Under the pieces are notes generated by a model that was not told the origin of the DNA, made no database searches, and was given only the letters and a program-made list of their open reading frames with translations. A stretch of 64,000 nucleotides of DNA. Origin: BCD1 sp965230565. Its GTDB lineage: Bacteria > Bacteroidota > Bacteroidia > Chitinophagales > Saprospiraceae. Shown here piece by piece: positions 60,943 through 64,000 of the stretch. The first letter of the stretch is position 1, and every line of letters starts with the position of its first letter. The stretch lies in the NCBI GenBank assembly GCA_965230565.1, contig CBDDLH010000016.1, positions 496,001 through 560,000 on the forward strand, written 5' to 3'. A program made the translations under genes and the position numbers.

Positions 60943-62154
60943 TCAAGCCATTTCATACTTTTCAATAGCTTTTTGAGCAATGGTATTACCTATTGACAAC
61001 GAAGCTGTTGCCGCTGGTGAAGGAGCATTACACAAATGAATGGCACCCTGGGTTTCAAAAATCCTGAAATCATCAATAAGATTGCCGGCTTTATCACAAG
61101 CCATGGCTCTTACTCCTGCATTGCCTCTTTCCAGATCATCATAACCCACTTCAGGAATCAGGTGCTGTAAAGCCTTCACAAAGGCATTCTTTGAAAAGGA
61201 TCTGTACAATTCTCCAAGACCAAACTTCCAGTTTTCCTTAACGATTTTATGGAACCCTTTGAAGGTCAACACCTCCCACAATTCTGCATAGTTAATATCC
61301 CAACGACTGTATCCCTCCCGTTTGAACGCAAGCACTGCGCTTGGTCCGGCTTCAATGCCCCCTTCAATCATCCGGGTATAATGAACACCAAGAAATGGAA
61401 AAGCGGGATTGGGAACTGGGTAAATCAAATTATTGACCAGATGTTGTTTCTCTTTTTTCAGGTCATAATATTCTCCCCGGAAAGGGATGATCTTCAAACC
61501 CGTATCGATCCCACTCATAGTGGCGAGCTTGTCGGAATAAAGACCTGCACAACTAATGATTAGATTGGCTGAAAAATCTCCTTTGGAGGTTTGAACAATT
61601 TGAAGTCCGGGTTGGTGAACTAATCCTTGTACTTTTGTATAAAAATGAGCGACACCTCCATTGGCAGTAAATAATTCAAGGTATTTTTCTGCTACCTGTT
61701 TGTAATTTACAATGCCGGCCTGGGGCACCCAAACGGCTTCAACGGCTGCTACATGAGGTTCGATCTCCTTCGTTTCGGAAGCTGTGATCTTTCGAACACC
61801 TTTTAAACCATTTTTTAAGCCTCGGTTTAATACTTTATCGAGAAAAGGTCTTTCACTTTCCTGAGTGGCCACGATCACCTTCCCGCAAATTTCGTGGTCT
61901 ATTTCATGCTTTTCACAGAAGTCTAAAAGCATATCATAGCCTTTACGGCAGTTTAGCGCTTTTTCACTTCCGGGCACATAATAAATACCGGAATGAATAA
62001 CACCGCTGTTATGTCCACTTTGATGAAGAGAAGGGCCGGATTCTTTTTCAAGGATACCAACACGGAGATCAGGACGCTGTTGGTTAATTTGGCAGGCTGT
62101 AGATAATCCAACAATGCCCGCACCTATTACCAGGATATCAAAACTATTGTCCAT
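60943..62154 (-). CDS. lhgO: L-2-hydroxyglutarate oxidase (LhgO/YgaF)
   Basis: This 403-residue FAD enzyme has the FAD motif DILVIGAGIVGLSTA (6-20), the LhgO block LHQSGHNSGVIHSGIYYVPGS, and a C-terminal GNAGVRAMACDKAGNLIDDF. LhgO oxidises L-2-hydroxyglutarate to 2-oxoglutarate and passes electrons to the membrane quinone pool. It has a good promoter box 23 bases upstream and heads the minus-strand series, 43 bases before the wbpE-like gene. A link with 2-hydroxyglutarate produced by WbpB-type chemistry is proposed in the findings. Confidence 0.92.
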   Translation of the reverse strand: MDNSFDILVIGAGIVGLSTACQINQQRPDLRVGILEKESGPSLHQSGHNSGVIHSGIYYVPGSEKALNCRKGYDMLLDFCEKHEIDHEICGKVIVATQESERPFLDKVLNRGLKNGLKGVRKITASETKEIEPHVAAVEAVWVPQAGIVNYKQVAEKYLELFTANGGVAHFYTKVQGLVHQPGLQIVQTSKGDFSANLIISCAGLYSDKLATMSGIDTGLKIIPFRGEYYDLKKEKQHLVNNLIYPVPNPAFPFLGVHYTRMIEGGIEAGPSAVLAFKREGYSRWDINYAELWEVLTFKGFHKIVKENWKFGLGELYRSFSKNAFVKALQHLIPEVGYDDLERGNAGVRAMACDKAGNLIDDFRIFETQGAIHLCNAPSPAATASLSIGNTIAQKAIEKYEMA

Positions 62155-62176
62155 TCTCTCAAATTAGATTATGGCA

Positions 62177-62184
62177 CAAAGGTA
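62177..62184 (-). promoter_or_regulatory. -7 box TACCTTTG before lhgO and the polysaccharide operon
   Basis: Minus-strand TACCTTTG (62184-62177) is an exact TAnnTTTG match with the extension TGCC, nearly identical to the ndk box (TACCTTTGTGGC). It lies 23 bases before the lhgO ATG. Only a T-run (TTTT), not TTTG, stands at the -33 place. It is the most upstream promoter candidate of the long minus-strand operon. Confidence 0.5.
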
Positions 62185-62292
62185 CGTTTTTATCTTGTTA
62201 AGGATAAAAAAAATAAAGGATAATTAACCCTATATAAAGATTAGAAGATTAATAGTGCAAAAGACTGACTATCAATATATAAGAAAGGTATT

Positions 62293-63090
62293 TTAATAAC
62301 TACTCCCGCTGTCGTCAAACATTTTTATGGAAACCTCAGGATAAGTGGCTTGAAGGTCTTCCACCAGTCCTTTCATATACGCCCAGTCACCATCATAATT
62401 CATGATAAAGGGAGAAATAAAATCTGCCTGTATAACATTACTTATTTCAATTCCGGGATCCGAATTGCTAATGGTAAAAAAACCGTAGTATCCATGCTCC
62501 AATGAAGGATTCATTCCGTAGAATCTTATTTGTTCCAAAATGGATTCGACATCCGGCTGATGAATTACATCATTATAGGCGACGTAACCCCAAAGGGTGT
62601 TTTCAGGAACCCTAAATATCTCCTTGTGGAGTAAGATGACTCCTTCTTCAGTTTCTAGCTCAAGCAAATATCGATTATCCTCGATGACAAGAGTCCCGTT
62701 ATTTTTAACGGTGTTTCTCAAATTAAAATGAAAAAGATAGAACCCGGTTGCAAGTTCTCCTGCGGAAATATCTGCGGTGGAAGGCGCAATACCCGGTATA
62801 CAATCCTCGGGAATTACTACTTCATTCAATAAAACGGTTAAACGATTGCCGACATGAGAATAATCATAATCAATAGTACCATTCAGGCACTCCCCGTCTT
62901 CAATAGTTCTGATTTTAAATTGAGTGGTTCTGTAATCCGGTGCAAGATTTTCGGCGATATCCAAATAAAACTCCTTTTTTATATTGGAAACAATGATCGG
63001 ATCCCCCAATTTATCATCTTTACAGGAAGTGCAAACCCCCAGGATATACAACGCCCCCGTGACCAACATCATTTTTTTGAATTCACGCAT
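62293..63090 (-). CDS. Unrecognised lipoprotein, probably surface-exposed
   Basis: The 265-residue protein from ATG 63090 begins MREFKKMMLVTGALYILGVC and reaches a lipid Cys, probably residue 23, in TSCKDDKLGD. The C-K-D-D start of the mature protein resembles the lipoprotein export signal described for Bacteroidota surface lipoproteins. The remainder is beta-rich with no family I recognise (GYVAYNDVIHQPDVESIL, GYYGFFTISNSDPGIEIS, a segment about self-contained 110-240). An upstream in-frame TTG (63180) would hide the signal, so it is rejected. It is monocistronic and divergent from lepA. Confidence 0.7.
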   Translation of the reverse strand: MREFKKMMLVTGALYILGVCTSCKDDKLGDPIIVSNIKKEFYLDIAENLAPDYRTTQFKIRTIEDGECLNGTIDYDYSHVGNRLTVLLNEVVIPEDCIPGIAPSTADISAGELATGFYLFHFNLRNTVKNNGTLVIEDNRYLLELETEEGVILLHKEIFRVPENTLWGYVAYNDVIHQPDVESILEQIRFYGMNPSLEHGYYGFFTISNSDPGIEISNVIQADFISPFIMNYDGDWAYMKGLVEDLQATYPEVSIKMFDDSGSSY

Positions 63091-63288
63091 GTACCTCACC
63101 GTAATTTTACCGGGTTCATAAATAAAACAAGAAAAAGCAAGATATTCTTTAATCAACAAATTGCGCCACAAAAAAGGCAAGAAAACAAGCTTTTATAGAT
63201 GAAACGCCTTCCTGCTAAAAACGCTGCCATTCCATTTATGTTTTTCATTTTTTTTATAGAAATATCTCACTAGTATAAAATGGTTCCG

Positions 63289-63315
63289 GAATTTCTTTTG
63301 GGATTAAAGAAATTC
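63289..63315. repeat. 10-bp perfect inverted repeat upstream of lepA
   Basis: GAATTTCTTT (63289-63298) and AAAGAAATTC (63306-63315) are perfectly complementary with a 7-base spacer. No T-run follows in either direction, so it is not a terminator. It lies about 35 bp upstream of the lepA -7 box, where an operator or activator site could be. Confidence 0.5.
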
Positions 63316-63350
63316 TTAGCTGCAATAGATGAGAAATGCCAATCAAAACA

Positions 63351-63358
63351 TATCTTTG
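63351..63358 (+). promoter_or_regulatory. -7 box TATCTTTG adjacent to lepA start
   Basis: Exact TAnnTTTG match ending 6 bases before the ATG at 63365. With the usual 5-8 base distance to +1, the transcript would begin at or next to the start codon, giving a leaderless mRNA. No -33 TTG is seen at normal spacing. Confidence 0.4.
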
Positions 63359-63364
63359 CCCTCT

Positions 63365-64000
63365 ATGGAATTTAAGAACATTAGAAATTTTTGCGTTATT
63401 GCGCATATTGATCACGGGAAGAGTACCCTTTCAGACCGTTTGCTGGAATATACCCAAACTATTTCTGAAAGAGACATGAAGGACCAGGCGCTTGATGACA
63501 TGGACCTCGAAAGAGAACGCGGAATTACTATAAAAAGTCACGCCATCCAATTGTATTATAATCATTCCGATGGCGAACAATATACTTTTAATCTAATCGA
63601 TACCCCTGGTCACGTTGATTTTTCCTATGAAGTATCCAGATCCATTGCTGCCTGTGAAGGAGCGCTATTACTGGTAGATGCTTCACAGGGCATACAAGCT
63701 CAAACGATTTCAAATCTTTATCTAGCCATTGAGCACGACCTGGAAATCATCCCCATACTCAATAAGGTGGATATGGAAAGTGCCATGATAGATGAAGTAT
63801 CAGAGCAAATAATTGACCTTATCGGTTGTGACATCGATGAGATCATTCATGCAAGTGGTAAAACGGGTTTGGGAGTTAAAGAAATAATGGAAGCCATCGT
63901 TGACCGGATCCCTGCTCCTGAAGGAGATCCGAAAGCTCCTTTCCAGGCCCTTGTTTTTGATTCTATGTTCAACCCCTATCGCGGTGTAGTTGCTTATTTC
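63365..64000 (+). CDS. lepA: Elongation factor 4 (LepA), 3' part outside window
   Basis: 212 residues of the GTPase are visible, about one third of the usual 600. The G motifs are CVIAHIDHGKST (G1, about 9-20), RGITIK (G2), DTPGHVDF (G3) and NKVD (G4), with the LepA-specific N-terminus MEFKNIRNFC. LepA acts on ribosomes, promoting initiation/back-translocation under stress. An in-frame ATG exists 12 codons upstream (63329), but it lies before the -7 box and outside family homology, so 63365 is chosen. Divergent from the lipoprotein gene. Confidence 0.95.
   Translation, partial: MEFKNIRNFCVIAHIDHGKSTLSDRLLEYTQTISERDMKDQALDDMDLERERGITIKSHAIQLYYNHSDGEQYTFNLIDTPGHVDFSYEVSRSIAACEGALLLVDASQGIQAQTISNLYLAIEHDLEIIPILNKVDMESAMIDEVSEQIIDLIGCDIDEIIHASGKTGLGVKEIMEAIVDRIPAPEGDPKAPFQALVFDSMFNPYRGVVAYF

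Noticed and set aside
63329..63364. LepA start 12 codons earlier
   Set aside because: The -7 box at 63351-63358 lies inside this extension, and the family starts at the later ATG.
1..64000. CRISPR arrays, tRNA/rRNA genes, insertion sequences, phage genes
   Set aside because: No regularly spaced repeats, cloverleaf-type segments, transposase motifs or inverted-repeat-bounded elements were seen on reading both strands.

Overview
The window is a chromosomal segment of a Bacteroidota bacterium, most likely a Saprospiria/Chitinophagia-like environmental lineage. Four signs support this: a C25-family type IX secretion sortase (PorU2-like), a FecI/FecR sigma/anti-sigma pair, a YpdA-type bacillithiol reductase, and promoter boxes of the Bacteroidota form TAnnTTTG. 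Start codons show little Shine-Dalgarno character, and TTG starts are frequent. The species was not identified; no rRNA, tRNA, CRISPR array or insertion sequence was seen.

Positions 1-15400 hold housekeeping and sensing genes. In order: a partial NrnA-like DHH phosphoesterase; ndk; a LytS-type propeller histidine kinase with its LytTR regulator; a DEDDh exonuclease overlapping a BacNav-like voltage-gated channel; the three-gene proton-translocating transhydrogenase (pntAA-pntAB-pntB); ypdA; an orphan FecR/FecI pair; and a soluble FIST sensor plus histidine kinase. Positions 15360-15700 are a dense regulatory intergenic region (12-bp direct repeats, a palindrome, a -7 box, a strong terminator) ahead of the very large porU2 gene.

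Positions 20780-62150 are dominated by surface polysaccharide synthesis. A mixed-strand part (20781-29760) carries GT-C membrane enzymes, a FemAB-like transferase, an alpha/alpha-toroid protein, two GT4 enzymes and a WecB-type epimerase. From 62154 down to 29746 almost every gene lies on the minus strand, tightly packed and often overlapping. In transcription order: lhgO; wbpE, wbpD and wbpA homologues; an UpxY/NusG-like antiterminator; a wbpB homologue; an EAD11-Nudix fusion; the Wza-like lipoprotein; the Wzc-like tyrosine kinase; neuB-neuC-neuA; the Wzx flippase; a glycosyltransferase/Wzy block; a second WecB-type epimerase; a heparinase-II/III-like protein; a frameshifted glycosyltransferase; a 4,6-dehydratase/SDR/sugar-phosphate transferase module; an Uma2 nuclease-like protein; the CpsB-type phosphatase that would oppose Wzc; manC; and a last GT4. 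The set predicts a Wzx/Wzy-dependent capsule or exopolysaccharide containing a diacetamido-uronic acid and a nonulosonic (sialic-type) acid. Positions 62293-64000 hold a surface-type lipoprotein and the 5' part of lepA.

The most interesting observations are: (1) lhgO heading the wbp genes, where it could recycle the 2-hydroxyglutarate that WbpB-type enzymes make; (2) an effector-associated (EAD11-like) domain fused to a Nudix domain inside the capsule operon; (3) the regulatory region and possible short C-rich RNA before porU2; (4) a voltage-gated channel with the uncommon filter TVEGW; and (5) a recurring extended promoter, TA(C/T)CTTTG.
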